Origin: Citromicrobium sp.
GTDB taxonomy: Bacteria > Pseudomonadota > Alphaproteobacteria > Sphingomonadales > Sphingomonadaceae
Assembly: GCA_002729695.1 (NCBI GenBank)
Contig: PBYQ01000016.1
Coordinates: forward strand, 1-64,000
DNA: 64,000 nt
Direction of reading: 5' to 3'
The stretch's first letter is position 1. Each line of letters opens with the position of its first letter. The notes under the pieces are model-generated. The model was not told the DNA's origin. It worked only from the letters and a program-made list of their open reading frames with translations, and made no database searches. Below, piece after piece: positions 26,324-35,370 of this stretch. A program made the position numbers and the translations under genes.

Positions 26324-26474
26324 GCCTTACCTCCCCCAGGTTATGTACCGAACAGCATTCGGATGCTCGCCCTTATTGTGGGCAATTGAAGGGGAGTAGG
26401 GCTATAAGGGCGTGCGTGAAGGCGCAAGCCCCCGTAGCGTTTCTGCACACTTCACAGGTGTGGCGCGGCGCTAT

Positions 26475-27344
26475 TCAGTGCTGGTAGCCGAGCCCCTCGG
26501 GGCCATCGATGGCCTTCGTGTCGAGCACGAGGGGTTCGGGCCCGCCTTCCATCACGGTACCGATGCGGGTCGCCGGGACCGGCAGATGGGCATCGCTGGG
26601 CGCGGTGAAGAGGAGGGCAAAGTCCTCCCCCCACCGCAGGGCCTCGTCGCGGCGACTCTCGGGTGCTGCTATCGGAATACTCGCGCTGTCGATGGCAAAT
26701 CGGGCACCGCTCGCTTTCGCCATGCGCCACGCGTCGAGCAGCACGCCGTCCGAAACATCCATCATCGCGGTCACGTGCGGGGCCAGCGCGCTCCCCTCTG
26801 CCAGGCGCGGTGTCGGCCGGGTGAACGGCCTCTCCTCTGCATCGACCCACCCGTTCACCGCATCGAACCCCATCATCGCGCCGCCGACCGATCCGCTTAG
26901 CCATACGTGATCGCCGGGCCGCGCGCCGCTGCGCGATGGCACGGGCGTATGCGTCGCGCGGCCAAGCGCGGTCAGGCTGAAGGTGCGCGTATTTTCGACC
27001 GCCACCGTGTCGCCGCCCAGCAGCGGCACATCGAATGCGTCAAGCGCTGCCTCGAGCCCTTTAAGAAACGCAGAATTATTGGCCCCGAGCGAATAGCCGA
27101 GCATGACGCCCACCGGTTCTGCGCCCTTGGCGGCGAGATCGGACAGGTTCACCGCCACCAGCTTCCACGCGACATCGGCGAGCGATTGCTGCGGGAGCCA
27201 GTGCACGCCCTCGACCATCATGTCCTTGGTGAGGATGAGGGTCTCAGTGCCGAATTCGATCACAGCGGCATCATCGGCCAACCCGCGCGCGGCTGGCTGC
27301 GTGGCCAGCGCGCGAAGGGCGGCGATGAAATCGAGCTCGGTCAT
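26475..27344 (-). CDS. thiL: Thiamine-monophosphate kinase
   Basis: ThiL phosphorylates thiamine monophosphate to thiamine diphosphate. The 289-aa protein is of the PurM/AIR-synthetase fold: LTKDMMVEGVHW (Asp metal ligand), WKLVAVNLSDLAAKGAEPVG, LLGGDTVAVENT and MMDVSDGVLLDAWRMAK are diagnostic. The length is slightly short of the ~320 of E. coli but covers both domains. It is separated from nusB by 105 bp that hold a REP-like inverted repeat. No TPP riboswitch is seen upstream. Confidence 0.95.
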   Translation of the reverse strand: MTELDFIAALRALATQPAARGLADDAAVIEFGTETLILTKDMMVEGVHWLPQQSLADVAWKLVAVNLSDLAAKGAEPVGVMLGYSLGANNSAFLKGLEAALDAFDVPLLGGDTVAVENTRTFSLTALGRATHTPVPSRSGARPGDHVWLSGSVGGAMMGFDAVNGWVDAEERPFTRPTPRLAEGSALAPHVTAMMDVSDGVLLDAWRMAKASGARFAIDSASIPIAAPESRRDEALRWGEDFALLFTAPSDAHLPVPATRIGTVMEGGPEPLVLDTKAIDGPEGLGYQH

Positions 27345-27360
27345 CCAACCTCCTAACCGC

Positions 27361-27433
27361 TCACCCTGAGCCTGTCGAAGGGTCGCCCTTTACTTCAAGA
27401 AGAACGATGCTTCGACAAGCTCAGCATGAACGG
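27361..27433. repeat. REP-like inverted repeat between thiL and nusB
   Basis: Two 15-bp arms, CTGAGCCTGTCGAAG (27366-27380) and CTTCGACAAGCTCAG (27410-27424), are inverted with one mismatch (14 of 15 pair). They are flanked by CACCC and ATGAACGG. The core TGTCGAAG/CTTCGACA resembles repetitive extragenic palindromes found many times in sphingomonad genomes. The element sits within an otherwise tight operon and could form a stable mRNA hairpin with a 29-nt loop. Confidence 0.75.
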
Positions 27434-27449
27434 TCTTTTGGTAGCAAAA

Positions 27450-27908
27450 TCACCGAACAGCCTTGGCCACCGCATCGAGCACGCCGTTGGCAAACTTCGC
27501 CTCGCGATCGTCGAAGAACGCTTTCGCGACATCGACATATTCGCTGATGACCGCACCGGTCGGAATGTCCGCGCGCGCGATCAGCTCGTAGGCGCCGCAG
27601 CGCAGCACCTGCAGCATCGTCTTGTCGAGCCGCTTGAGGTTCCAGCCCTCGGCCAGCTTCTCGCTTAGCTGCAGGTCGATTTCCTCGCGTCTTGCATCCA
27701 CGCCGCGCACGACATCGTCGAAGAAGGGAATTTCGGCGTCGGCGTAGGTGTCGCCTTCGATTTCACGACCCAGACGGTGCTGGTGAAATTCGTCGAGCAG
27801 CTTGGGAAGGCCGGTGCCCTCCATGTCGCGTTGGTAGAGCGCCTGGACGGCGGCGAGGCGCGCGGCAGAGCGGCCAATGGAACGGGCTGGGGATCGTTGG
27901 TGGGACAT
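27450..27908 (-). CDS. nusB: Transcription antitermination factor NusB
   Basis: NusB binds boxA RNA with S10 in rRNA antitermination. The 152-aa helical protein begins SARLAAVQALYQRDMEGTGL and ends with the family motif LRCGAYELIARADIPTGAVI then SEYVDVAKAFFDDREAKFAN and GVLDAVAKAV. The start ATG overlaps the hisD stop by 1 bp (TAATG), so it is translated with the his genes. Confidence 0.96.
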   Translation of the reverse strand: MSHQRSPARSIGRSAARLAAVQALYQRDMEGTGLPKLLDEFHQHRLGREIEGDTYADAEIPFFDDVVRGVDARREEIDLQLSEKLAEGWNLKRLDKTMLQVLRCGAYELIARADIPTGAVISEYVDVAKAFFDDREAKFANGVLDAVAKAVR

Positions 27909-29197
27909 TACTTCAATCGCAATCTGATGGACTGGGCATGGGCCGGAAGCCCTTCGGCGCCGGCAAGGGCGATGGCAGCGGGGCCGATCTGGGCGAGCGC
28001 GTCGGCATTCGCCTCGATGAAACTGGTCCGCTTCATGAAATCGAGCACGGAGAGGCCGCTAGCAAAACGCGCGCGGCGCCCGGTGGGCAGGACGTGGTTC
28101 GGGCCGGCGACGTAATCGCCGACCGCTTCGGGCACCATCCGGCCGAGAAACACGCTGCCCGCATGGCGCAGCTTGGCGAACAGCGCTTCGGGGTCGTCGA
28201 CCGCCAGCTCGACATGTTCGGCCGCGAGCCGGTTGGCGAGCGGGATCGCGTCGTCGAGCGAGGGCACCACGATCAGCGCGCCATGCGCATCCCACGCGGC
28301 GCGCGCGGTCTTGCCGGTGGCAAGCATCGCGGCCTGCACGTCGACCTGGTCTTCCACCTGCGCGGCAAAGTCGGCGCTGTCGGTGATGAGGATCGATTGC
28401 GAGCTGGGATCGTGCTCGGCCTGGCTGAGCAGGTCGGCGGCGATCCATTCGGGATCGTTCTTGTCGTCCGCGATGACGAGAATTTCGCTTGGTCCTGCAA
28501 TCATGTCGATGCCGACCGTGCCGAACACCTGCCGCTTTGCTTCCGCGACCCAGGCATTGCCGGGGCCGGTGATGACGTCGACCGGCGCGATTCTGTCGGT
28601 GCCGTAGGCCAGCGCGGCGATCGCCTGCGCACCGCCGACGCGCCAGATCTCGTCGATACCGGCAATATGCGCAGCGGCGAGAACCAGCGGGTTCGACTCG
28701 CCCTTCGGCGTGGGAGTGACTGCGACCAACCGCTCGACTCCCGCGACCCGCGCCGGGATCGCGTTCATCAGCAGCGACGAAGGATAGGCAGCGCGCCCGC
28801 CGGGGACGTAGAGACCCGCAGCATCGACCGCGTTCCACCGATGGCCGAGCCGGACACCCGCATCGTCGGTATAATCGCGCGGATTGGGTTTCTGCGCCTC
28901 GTGATAGGACCGGATGCGCGCGGCTGCGAGGTCGAGCGCATCGCGCAGCTCGCCGTCCAGCTCGTTGTAGGCCTGCTCGCACCGCCAGGATGGGATGCGC
29001 CAGTCGTCTTCCGAGGACAGCGTGTGACCATCGAAGCGGATGCTCAGTTCCGCGAGCGCCTTGTCGCCTTGCGCACGCACCTTGGCGATGATGTCGGCCA
29101 CATCGCGGGTGACATCATTGCCGCTTTCGCGACGGGCGTGAACCAGCCGCTCGAAACTCGCCGCGAAATCGGGCGCGGTAGCGTTCAGGACCTGCAT
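27908..29197 (-). CDS. hisD: Histidinol dehydrogenase
   Basis: HisD oxidises L-histidinol to L-histidine in two NAD-dependent steps with bound zinc. The 429-aa length is standard. Visible signatures are PGGRAAYPSSLLMNAIPA, VGGAQAIAALAYGTDRIAPV, IDMIAGPSEILVIADD and EHDPSSQSILITDS, the last with zinc ligand and catalytic residues. The start is the ATG at 29197 ([11 protein letters not shown]), which overlaps the hisG stop by 1 bp (TGATG); the longer open frame upstream is the shadow of hisG. Confidence 0.96.
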   Translation of the reverse strand: MQVLNATAPDFAASFERLVHARRESGNDVTRDVADIIAKVRAQGDKALAELSIRFDGHTLSSEDDWRIPSWRCEQAYNELDGELRDALDLAAARIRSYHEAQKPNPRDYTDDAGVRLGHRWNAVDAAGLYVPGGRAAYPSSLLMNAIPARVAGVERLVAVTPTPKGESNPLVLAAAHIAGIDEIWRVGGAQAIAALAYGTDRIAPVDVITGPGNAWVAEAKRQVFGTVGIDMIAGPSEILVIADDKNDPEWIAADLLSQAEHDPSSQSILITDSADFAAQVEDQVDVQAAMLATGKTARAAWDAHGALIVVPSLDDAIPLANRLAAEHVELAVDDPEALFAKLRHAGSVFLGRMVPEAVGDYVAGPNHVLPTGRRARFASGLSVLDFMKRTSFIEANADALAQIGPAAIALAGAEGLPAHAQSIRLRLK

Positions 29198-29865
29198 CAC
29201 GCGGCTGCCTTCGCTTGCAGACGTGCATCGGCTTCGCGCCGGAAGCTCTCGACCAGATCGGCAACGCGGCCATCGGTTTTCAGCGCAGCACGGTTCACGA
29301 TCAGGCGGGCGGTAATGTCGAGGATAGGCTGGGTTTCGACCAGGCCGTTCTCCTTGAGCGTGCGCCCGGTCGAGACGAGATCGACGATCCGCCGCGCCAG
29401 CCCGAGAGAGGGGGCCAGCTCCATCGCACCATTGAGCTTGACGCATTCCGCCTGCACTCCCTGCTTTTCGTAATAGCGGCGGGTAATGTTGGGATACTTC
29501 GTCGCAACGCGCACGTGGCTGCTGATCGGCTCGTCTTCCTCACCGACAGCCTGTGCCACCGCCAGATGGCAATGCCCGATGTCCAGATCGACCGGGGCGT
29601 AGAGGTCCGAGTAGTCGAATTCCTCGATCACGTCGGAGCCGACGATCCCGATCTGCGCTGCGCCATGCGCGACGAAGGTCGCCACGTCGAACGCGCGCAC
29701 CCGGATCAGGCGCAGGTCGGGGCGTTCCGTTGCGAAGCATAGCGCACGGTTGGCCTTGTCGTGGAAGCCCGCCTCGGGCACGACGCCCGCGCGCTCCATG
29801 ACGGGCAGGGCATCGTCGAGCAGTCGGCCCTTGGGCACGGCAAATGTCAGGTCGCTTTGCGGCAT
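29197..29865 (-). CDS. hisG: ATP phosphoribosyltransferase, short form
   Basis: HisG catalyses the first step of histidine synthesis, joining ATP and PRPP. Starting at ATG 29865 the protein is 222 aa: [20 protein letters not shown] at the N-terminus, [11 protein letters not shown], then [20 protein letters not shown], the PRPP-binding loop. This is the short form, lacking the C-terminal histidine-binding domain of long HisG, so it should need HisZ as regulatory partner; hisZ is not in this window. It is the first gene of hisG-hisD-nusB-thiL, only 49 bp from a divergent gene. Confidence 0.95.
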   Translation of the reverse strand: MPQSDLTFAVPKGRLLDDALPVMERAGVVPEAGFHDKANRALCFATERPDLRLIRVRAFDVATFVAHGAAQIGIVGSDVIEEFDYSDLYAPVDLDIGHCHLAVAQAVGEEDEPISSHVRVATKYPNITRRYYEKQGVQAECVKLNGAMELAPSLGLARRIVDLVSTGRTLKENGLVETQPILDITARLIVNRAALKTDGRVADLVESFRREADARLQAKAAA

Positions 29866-29914
29866 GGAGCGCCAGATAGGGCGAGCGAGACGAAAGGGCA
29901 ATTGCGCGCGAGTT

Positions 29915-31018
29915 ATGGCAGCCGGCAAAGCGAAATACGAACTGGTCGATCCGCAGGCAAAAGGCTTCGAGGCGGTGCAGCGCGCTTTCGCCAACCAGGT
30001 CGCCTATTGCCGCGATAACGGCGCGCCGGTGACGGCCACGATCTGTCAGGCGCTGGGCGAGCTGCTGGAGGCCGAGCGGGGCGGGGCGGTCATGCGCCGC
30101 GTGCGCAAATGGGCGGGGCCGCCGCTGGCCGATGCCCTTCCGCTGCGGATTGCGGGTGGACTGCACGCGCTGCATCTGGCCGACCAGGATCCCGCGCTTT
30201 CGGCGATCTACCTCGAACAGAGAGTCAGCAATCCCGCAGAATTGGTCGCCGATGCGATCGAGCGGCACGAGGCGTTCCTGATGCCGTGGCTCGACGGGCC
30301 GCCGCAGACCAACGAAGCCGGCCGCAGCTGGGCTTATGCCGCCGCGATGCTGTGGCTGGTCGACAAGGGTCTCCCGGCAAAATTCGCGCTCAACGAGATC
30401 GGATCGAGCGCAGGTATCAACCTGATGATGCGCCGGTATTTCTTCGACCTGGGGGGAGTGACCGCCGGTCCGAAGGGCGCGCAGATGCGGCTGGTGCCCG
30501 AATGGCGCGGATCGCCGCCGCCCGACACCAGTTACGGCATCGTTGCGGCGCGCGGGTGCGACATTGCCCCGGTCGACCTGACCGATCCGGCGCAGGCATT
30601 GAGATTGAAGGCCTATATCTGGCCCGAGTTTACCGAGCGATTCGCCCGCATGGATGCCGCCATCGCGGCTGCCAACACCATGCCGCCCGAGGTGGCGCGC
30701 GAAACCGCCGATATCTTCGTGGAGCGCCTGCTTTCCGAACCCGCCGAGGCGGGCGTCACCCGCGTCATCATGCACTCGGTCGTCTGGCAATATGTGCCCG
30801 AATATCAGCGTGAGAAGGTGACCGAGGCGATCGAAGCAGCGGGTGCGAAGGCAACCGCAGAAACACCTCTGGCGTGGATTTCGCTCGAAGCGAATCGAGA
30901 CACCCACCGGCACGAGCTGTCCGTTCGCTACTGGCCCAATAATGAAGCGGGCGGTGAGGAGTGGCAGCGGCTCGGCGTTGCCCATCCTCACGGCGCATGG
31001 GTCGAGTGGGAAGGCTGA
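29915..31018 (+). CDS. DUF2332-family protein
   Basis: The 367-aa protein (start ATG 29915) matches the DUF2332 family: [35 protein letters not shown], and the final [29 protein letters not shown]. The [11 protein letters not shown] segment looks like a methyltransferase-type glycine loop, but the function of the family is not established to my knowledge. It is divergent from hisG (49 bp between starts) and ends directly against the convergent alpha/beta hydrolase gene with no gap. Confidence 0.85.
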   Translation: MAAGKAKYELVDPQAKGFEAVQRAFANQVAYCRDNGAPVTATICQALGELLEAERGGAVMRRVRKWAGPPLADALPLRIAGGLHALHLADQDPALSAIYLEQRVSNPAELVADAIERHEAFLMPWLDGPPQTNEAGRSWAYAAAMLWLVDKGLPAKFALNEIGSSAGINLMMRRYFFDLGGVTAGPKGAQMRLVPEWRGSPPPDTSYGIVAARGCDIAPVDLTDPAQALRLKAYIWPEFTERFARMDAAIAAANTMPPEVARETADIFVERLLSEPAEAGVTRVIMHSVVWQYVPEYQREKVTEAIEAAGAKATAETPLAWISLEANRDTHRHELSVRYWPNNEAGGEEWQRLGVAHPHGAWVEWEG

Positions 31019-31924
31019 CTAGGCGGTTCGCGCCAGAAAGGCATCCATCGCTGCGTTGAACTTTTCCGGAGCTTCCCACGGGACAAAGTGACCGCAGCCG
31101 CTGACCTTGTCGATGGTCAGGTCGTCGATGATATCCTCCATCCCGACCATATTGCCCGGCGGCAGTGCGATGTCGTCCATCGCCCAGATCACGAGGGTCG
31201 GGATTGCGAGATTGGGCAGCTGGGGCGGCTGGTAGTCAGCAGGCAGTTCGAATGGCGCATCCATCGGCGGCACGATCATCGGGCTCGCGCGATACCAGTT
31301 GAGCATCCCGAAGGCGGCTTCGCGATCCTGCCAGTCCTGCAAGAGCGCCTCACGCTCCTCCGGCTCCATCGCGCTGGGCCGATCCCATTTGATCTCCTTC
31401 ATCAGGATCGCGGCAAGCCCGTGCTCCTGCACCAGAGCATCATTGTCGGTGTTGCGAAATCCTCGGATGTACTGGCTGCTCTCGCGCTGATGCGGGTCGG
31501 TAAACAGCAGCTTCTGGAAGATCGCAGGGTGGGGTGCATTGGCGATCACCGCGCGAGTGACGCGGCCAGTGCCGATCCCTTTCTGCCCCATCAGAGCGAT
31601 ACCCCACGAAATTGCGCCACCCCAGTCGTGGCCGACGATGGTGAACTCGTCGATGCCCAGCTCGGTCGCCAGCAGGAAAATGTCGCCGATCAGCTTGTCC
31701 GGCCTGTAAGCTTCCACCTCCTGCGGCTTGGACGATCCGCGATAACCGCGCTGGTCGGGCGCGATACAGCGGTACCGATCCGAAAAGTGCGCGATCTGGT
31801 GCCGCCAGGTACGGTGGCTTTCGGGAAAGCCGTGGAGGAACATCAGGGCTGGAGCGTCCTTCGGACCTTCGTCGACCACGTCCAGTTCGATACCGTTGGC
31901 CAGTTTCACGCGCTTCTGTTCCAT
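31019..31924 (-). CDS. Alpha/beta hydrolase, epoxide hydrolase/haloalkane dehalogenase type
   Basis: The 301-aa soluble enzyme has the oxyanion HGFPESHRTW, the nucleophile elbow VGHDWGG (Asp100) and the catalytic His in GCGHFVPWEAPE, plus a helical cap from ~125 to ~220. An Asp nucleophile in HDWGG followed by a Trp is typical of epoxide hydrolases and dehalogenases rather than Ser esterases. It is the last gene of the bolA-GST-pirin-SDR-hydrolase operon, 2 bp after the SDR stop. The substrate is unknown. Confidence 0.88.
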   Translation of the reverse strand: MEQKRVKLANGIELDVVDEGPKDAPALMFLHGFPESHRTWRHQIAHFSDRYRCIAPDQRGYRGSSKPQEVEAYRPDKLIGDIFLLATELGIDEFTIVGHDWGGAISWGIALMGQKGIGTGRVTRAVIANAPHPAIFQKLLFTDPHQRESSQYIRGFRNTDNDALVQEHGLAAILMKEIKWDRPSAMEPEEREALLQDWQDREAAFGMLNWYRASPMIVPPMDAPFELPADYQPPQLPNLAIPTLVIWAMDDIALPPGNMVGMEDIIDDLTIDKVSGCGHFVPWEAPEKFNAAMDAFLARTA

Positions 31925-31926
31925 AG

Positions 31927-32742
31927 TCAGCCCTCCGCCTCGATTTTTTCCATGTAGCCATTCGCGACCATCGTCGCGACCTGATCGAACAGGTCGTCGG
32001 GGGTGCGGCGCTGCTCGCCCCAGCTGCTTTCACCTCCGCGAGCGACGATGATCTCGCGCTCGCCGCTGGCTACCCCGTCGAGGATGCGACGGGCGGCTTC
32101 TTCCGGTGGCATGCCATTGTCGATCACGCTGTCGCTGCGCCCGCGCGGCGAACCGTCGGCGCTCAGCGCGTTGCGGCTGACATTTGTTGCGACCGACCCG
32201 GGGCACGCGACATGCACGGACACGCCCGATTGCGAAAGTTCGGCGCGCAGAGCGTCGGCATATCCGACGAGCCCGTGCTTGGCCGCGCAATAGGCGGTGC
32301 GCAGAGGAATGCCGATCTTGCCTGCGACCGAGGACACGAAGACGAGGTGCCCGCTCCCGCGCCCGGTGAAGTGAGGCAGCAAAGCCTGCGAGGCGGCGAT
32401 CTGGGCAGTCAGGTCGATGTCGATGATGTAGCGATAGACCTGCATCGCGGTCTCGGTAGCGCGACTGCGCTGGGAGATGCCCGCATTGGCGACGAACAGG
32501 TCGACGCCGCTTTGCCACGCGGTGGCCTTCTCAGTCGCGGCACGCATCGTGCCTTCGTCGCGCACATCGAAGGGCAGCAGCAGGGTCTCGCCCTCGCAAT
32601 CCTGCGCCACTTCCGCCAACCGAGCTTCGTCACGGCCCGACAGGATGACCCGCGCGCCATCGTTGCTCAAGGCTCGCGCGAGCGCTGCGCCAATGCCGGA
32701 GGATGCGCCGGTGATCCACGCGGTCTTTCCGTAAAAGCTCAA
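31927..32742 (-). CDS. Short-chain dehydrogenase/reductase
   Basis: This NAD(P)-dependent oxidoreductase has a Rossmann start GKTAWITGASSGIGAALARA, the structural 'VANAGIS' and the catalytic Ser and YxxxK (SSVAGKIGIPLRTAYCAAKH). The start is uncertain. I chose TTG at 32742 (MSFYGKTAWITG), overlapping the pirin stop, because it gives the normal family N-terminus. An ATG at 32784 adds 14 residues, overlaps pirin by 46 bp and has a GGAGG placed too close. The C-terminal ~70 residues (MPPEEAARRILDGVASGERE) are usual. The substrate cannot be told. Confidence 0.88.
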   Translation of the reverse strand: MSFYGKTAWITGASSGIGAALARALSNDGARVILSGRDEARLAEVAQDCEGETLLLPFDVRDEGTMRAATEKATAWQSGVDLFVANAGISQRSRATETAMQVYRYIIDIDLTAQIAASQALLPHFTGRGSGHLVFVSSVAGKIGIPLRTAYCAAKHGLVGYADALRAELSQSGVSVHVACPGSVATNVSRNALSADGSPRGRSDSVIDNGMPPEEAARRILDGVASGEREIIVARGGESSWGEQRRTPDDLFDQVATMVANGYMEKIEAEG

Positions 32743-33629
32743 GGGTATGTCACCGTCTTGGGTTTTTCGGGCAGCGGAATCCATTCCTCCTCGTCGCCGG
32801 GTACCTTGGGGAAATTACCGGCCTTCCAGTCTTTCTTGGCCTGGTTGATCCGTTCGCGGTCGGAGCTGACGAAGTTCCAGAACACGTGGCGTTCGGTCTT
32901 GAAGCTTTCCCCGCCCAGCAGCATTACGCGCGCTCCCTTTTCGGATCTCAGCGCTGGGCAATCGCCCGGCTTGATGACGACCAGCGTGTAGAGCGGCAGG
33001 GTCATGCCATCGAGCGTGGCCTCGCCATCGACCACCATCAGCGCGCGCTCGTCTGCAGGCGAGTCGATCGGCAGCTGGCCGCCGGGGGCGAGGACTATCT
33101 CGGCATAGATCGTGTCGGCATAGGTCGTGGTCTTCGCGCTCGCACCCCACAGATCGCCCATGATCACGATCGCGCGCGCGCCGCCATCCTCGACGACGGG
33201 CAGGTCATCGACCGCTTCGAAGGCGGGGTCGATTTCCTCGCGTCCGTCGGGCAGCGCGAGCCAGGTCTGCATGCCGAACATGCGCGGTCCGCCCATGCGC
33301 TCGCTCTCGGGGGAGCGCTCGGAATGCACGATCCCGCTGCCCGCAGTCATCAGGTTCACCGTGCCGGGGCGGATGGTGGAGAAGGTGCCGATACTGTCGC
33401 GATGATCGATCGCGCCTTCAAACAGCCAGGTGACCGTGGCGAGATTGATGTGCGGGTGCGGGCGAACATCCATCCCTCCGCCCGACGGCAGGTGCGCGGG
33501 GCCGAATTCATCGACGAAAATGAAGGGCCCGACCATGCGCCGCTGCTTCGATGGCAAAGCGCGCCGGACCTCGAAATCGCCGAGGTCGTGATTTGTGGGC
33601 GTGATGGTGGCTTCGATGGGACCAGTCAT
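32739..33629 (-). CDS. Pirin-family protein
   Basis: Pirins are bicupin metalloproteins; some oxidise quercetin, others act as redox-sensing partners. The 296-aa protein begins at ATG 33629 (MTGPIEATITPTN) and has the N-terminal cupin signature FIFVDEFGPAHLPSGGGMDV then RPHPHINLATVTWLFEGAID with the metal-binding histidines, and GIVHSERSPESE. The second cupin ends in ALMVVDGEATLDGMTLPLYT. Its start overlaps the GST stop by 4 bp (ATGA), and its stop overlaps the SDR start. Confidence 0.92.
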   Translation of the reverse strand: MTGPIEATITPTNHDLGDFEVRRALPSKQRRMVGPFIFVDEFGPAHLPSGGGMDVRPHPHINLATVTWLFEGAIDHRDSIGTFSTIRPGTVNLMTAGSGIVHSERSPESERMGGPRMFGMQTWLALPDGREEIDPAFEAVDDLPVVEDGGARAIVIMGDLWGASAKTTTYADTIYAEIVLAPGGQLPIDSPADERALMVVDGEATLDGMTLPLYTLVVIKPGDCPALRSEKGARVMLLGGESFKTERHVFWNFVSSDRERINQAKKDWKAGNFPKVPGDEEEWIPLPEKPKTVTYP

Positions 33630-34333
33630 TGGGCGTCGAGCTCCGGGTAGTGGCGGAAGATGCCGTCTTCGTTGAACGCGATGCGGCGATCCGACGCAAG
33701 GTAGTCCTTGATTTCGGCAAGCTCGGCCGCCGCGTCGTGGCAGGCAATCAGGCGCGGATACTCGCTCTCGATCGCCTTCATGCGAATGGGGAAGGCGTAG
33801 CGCAGCCCCTCGATAAGTTGGAACAGCGAGGTGTCGACGTGGCTCCACTTGCCACCGAGCACGAAGGGGCCGTCATGGGCCGACAGCGCATCCTCGAAAT
33901 AGCGGAAGAACTTCGGGATACGTTGCTCGCGAAAGTTCTCCGCTGCACGCACCGCTGCATCCTTCTGCTCCTCGTAGTAGAGGTCGCCCGCGATCGGGTG
34001 GTGGACGTTGTGCGCTTCGGCGACGATGTCGCTGATGGTCAGTTGCAGCATGATGAGTTGGAGATCGCCGTCGAGATTGCCTGCACCGAACCCATGCTTC
34101 TCACTTGCCCACGCAAGGATATGCGCGACCTGCGCGATGCAGAAATCGCCATCGACGAGGTATGGCGGGGCGTAGGGGCGAATGCCGCTGCGCGCGTCCA
34201 GATCGTCGACCAGCGCCTGCGCGCCTTCGTTGCGCGCGCGATCGCGGTATTCGACGCCCGCAGCCTCAAGCGCGAGCCGCACGAATTCGCCGCGACCCTG
34301 AATGCCCGGCCAGTACCAAAGATCGTACGCCAT
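33626..34333 (-). CDS. Glutathione S-transferase-like protein
   Basis: This 235-aa protein has a thioredoxin-fold N-terminus with YDLWYWPGIQGRGEFVRLAL, where Tyr near the start could be the catalytic residue as in sigma/alpha GSTs, then APPYLVDGDFCIAQVAHILA, the cis-Pro and glutathione-Ser region in variant form, and a helical C-terminal domain (WSHVDTSLFQLIEGLRYAF). It follows bolA by 4 bp and overlaps pirin by 4 bp. It is most likely a cytosolic detoxification or thiol-handling enzyme. Confidence 0.85.
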   Translation of the reverse strand: MAYDLWYWPGIQGRGEFVRLALEAAGVEYRDRARNEGAQALVDDLDARSGIRPYAPPYLVDGDFCIAQVAHILAWASEKHGFGAGNLDGDLQLIMLQLTISDIVAEAHNVHHPIAGDLYYEEQKDAAVRAAENFREQRIPKFFRYFEDALSAHDGPFVLGGKWSHVDTSLFQLIEGLRYAFPIRMKAIESEYPRLIACHDAAAELAEIKDYLASDRRIAFNEDGIFRHYPELDAQ

Positions 34334-34337
34334 CGGA

Positions 34338-34616
34338 TCAGCCGGGATGGCTCGGCGCGGTGGCCTTTATCGCCAGCGCGTGGACCCGGTCGCCGGGAAT
34401 GTCGCCTAGCGCCCCATTGACCATCCGCTGCCGCTCCAGCCGCGACTTTTCGACGAAGGCCGGAGCCTCGATCACAATCGTGAAATGCGATTCTCCGGTG
34501 CCATCGTCGCCGGTGTGGCCGCGGTGCTTGGCGCTGTCATTGACGATCTCCAGCTTCGTCGGGGAGAACGCCTCGCGCAGCAGCTGCTCCATCTCCTGAG
34601 CTACGGATTGTGCCAT
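34338..34616 (-). CDS. bolA: BolA-family protein
   Basis: The start is ATG 34616, giving 92 aa (MAQSVAQEMEQLLREAFSPT). BolA fold: KLEIVNDSAKHRGHTGDDGT, where the His/Gly loop is the site that bridges an Fe-S cluster with monothiol glutaredoxins, then SHFTIVIEAPAFVEKSRLER and VHALAIKATAPSH. BolA proteins act in Fe-S trafficking and stress morphology. It is the first gene of the bolA-GST-pirin-SDR-hydrolase run and divergent from the J-domain gene with 54 bp between starts. Neighbouring bolA and dnaJ-like genes are common in alphaproteobacteria. Confidence 0.92.
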   Translation of the reverse strand: MAQSVAQEMEQLLREAFSPTKLEIVNDSAKHRGHTGDDGTGESHFTIVIEAPAFVEKSRLERQRMVNGALGDIPGDRVHALAIKATAPSHPG

Positions 34617-34670
34617 TTTATCGTTCGATCCCTTTGCAATTTGCGTCTGCGCTGCCCATCCTAAAGCGCT

Positions 34671-35264
34671 ATGCGTCAGACCCGGTTCCATGGTCGCTAC
34701 GAAGCGAACGGCAGACTTTGCGCCCACCCCACATGCGACGAGCCGGGCGAATTTCGCGCCCCCGGCGTTTACGGCAACAGTTTCGACGGGCCGGGCCAGT
34801 GGCGCTGGTTCTGCCTCGATCACATACGCGAGTTCAACGCCGGGTACGACTGGTTCGAAGGGATGAGCGCGGAAGAAATCCTGCGCGCGCAATCGCCTTC
34901 GGCCGGATGGCAGACCGAATCGCCAGCCTTCCGCGCGAGCGGCCCGGTCGACGGGATGCCGCGCTGGGGCGATTTCGACGATCCGCTCGATGCGATTTCC
35001 GCGCGTGCGGGCGGGATCAAGAGCCGGGCCAGGCGCGAAGCCGAAATGGCGATGGACGGGCGCTTTTCAAAGGAAGAGGCGAAGGCGCTGGACGTTCTGG
35101 GGCTCGGCGTGGAGACCGACCGCAAGCGTTTGCGCCAGCGCTATTCGGAACTCGTGCGCCGCTACCACCCGGATCGCAACGGGGGCGACCGCAGCCACGA
35201 GGCGCGGCTGGGCCGGGTGGTGGAGGCGTATCAGTTGCTCAGGAAGAGTCGCGTTTTCGCCTGA
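34671..35264 (+). CDS. J-domain protein with N-terminal cysteine-bearing region
   Basis: This 197-aa protein has a C-terminal J domain (~135-195): ALDVLGLGVETDRKRLRQRY then ELVRRYHPDRNGGDRSHEAR, with the HPD tripeptide needed to stimulate DnaK. The N-terminal ~60 residues hold LCAHPTCDEPGEFRAPGVYG and WRWFCLDHIREFNAGYDWFE, a Cys/His set that may bind zinc. The order J domain last, with no G/F or substrate domain, marks it as a specialised co-chaperone. It is divergent from bolA. Confidence 0.9.
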   Translation: MRQTRFHGRYEANGRLCAHPTCDEPGEFRAPGVYGNSFDGPGQWRWFCLDHIREFNAGYDWFEGMSAEEILRAQSPSAGWQTESPAFRASGPVDGMPRWGDFDDPLDAISARAGGIKSRARREAEMAMDGRFSKEEAKALDVLGLGVETDRKRLRQRYSELVRRYHPDRNGGDRSHEARLGRVVEAYQLLRKSRVFA

Positions 35265-35370
35265 TGGTTTCAGTCGCGGTCGGGAGCGCCAAGCGGGAAG
35301 AAATCCCGGAATGCGCTCGATCCAATCGGCGTAGAGGTTAAGTGGAAAAAGGGGTGACCCTAGAGGTACA

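Noticed and set aside
26324-26474. Possible riboswitch near thiL/hppA
   Set aside because: No TPP or other aptamer core was found; thiL in this run is not normally under a riboswitch.
29866-29994. An N-terminal extension of hisG to 265 codons
   Set aside because: The added residues do not fit HisG and overlap the start of the divergent gene; the family begins at [13 protein letters not shown].
32743-32784. ATG start of the SDR 42 bp further upstream
   Set aside because: Adds 14 residues before the normal family start, overlaps pirin by 46 bp and its GGAGG is too near; not excluded.
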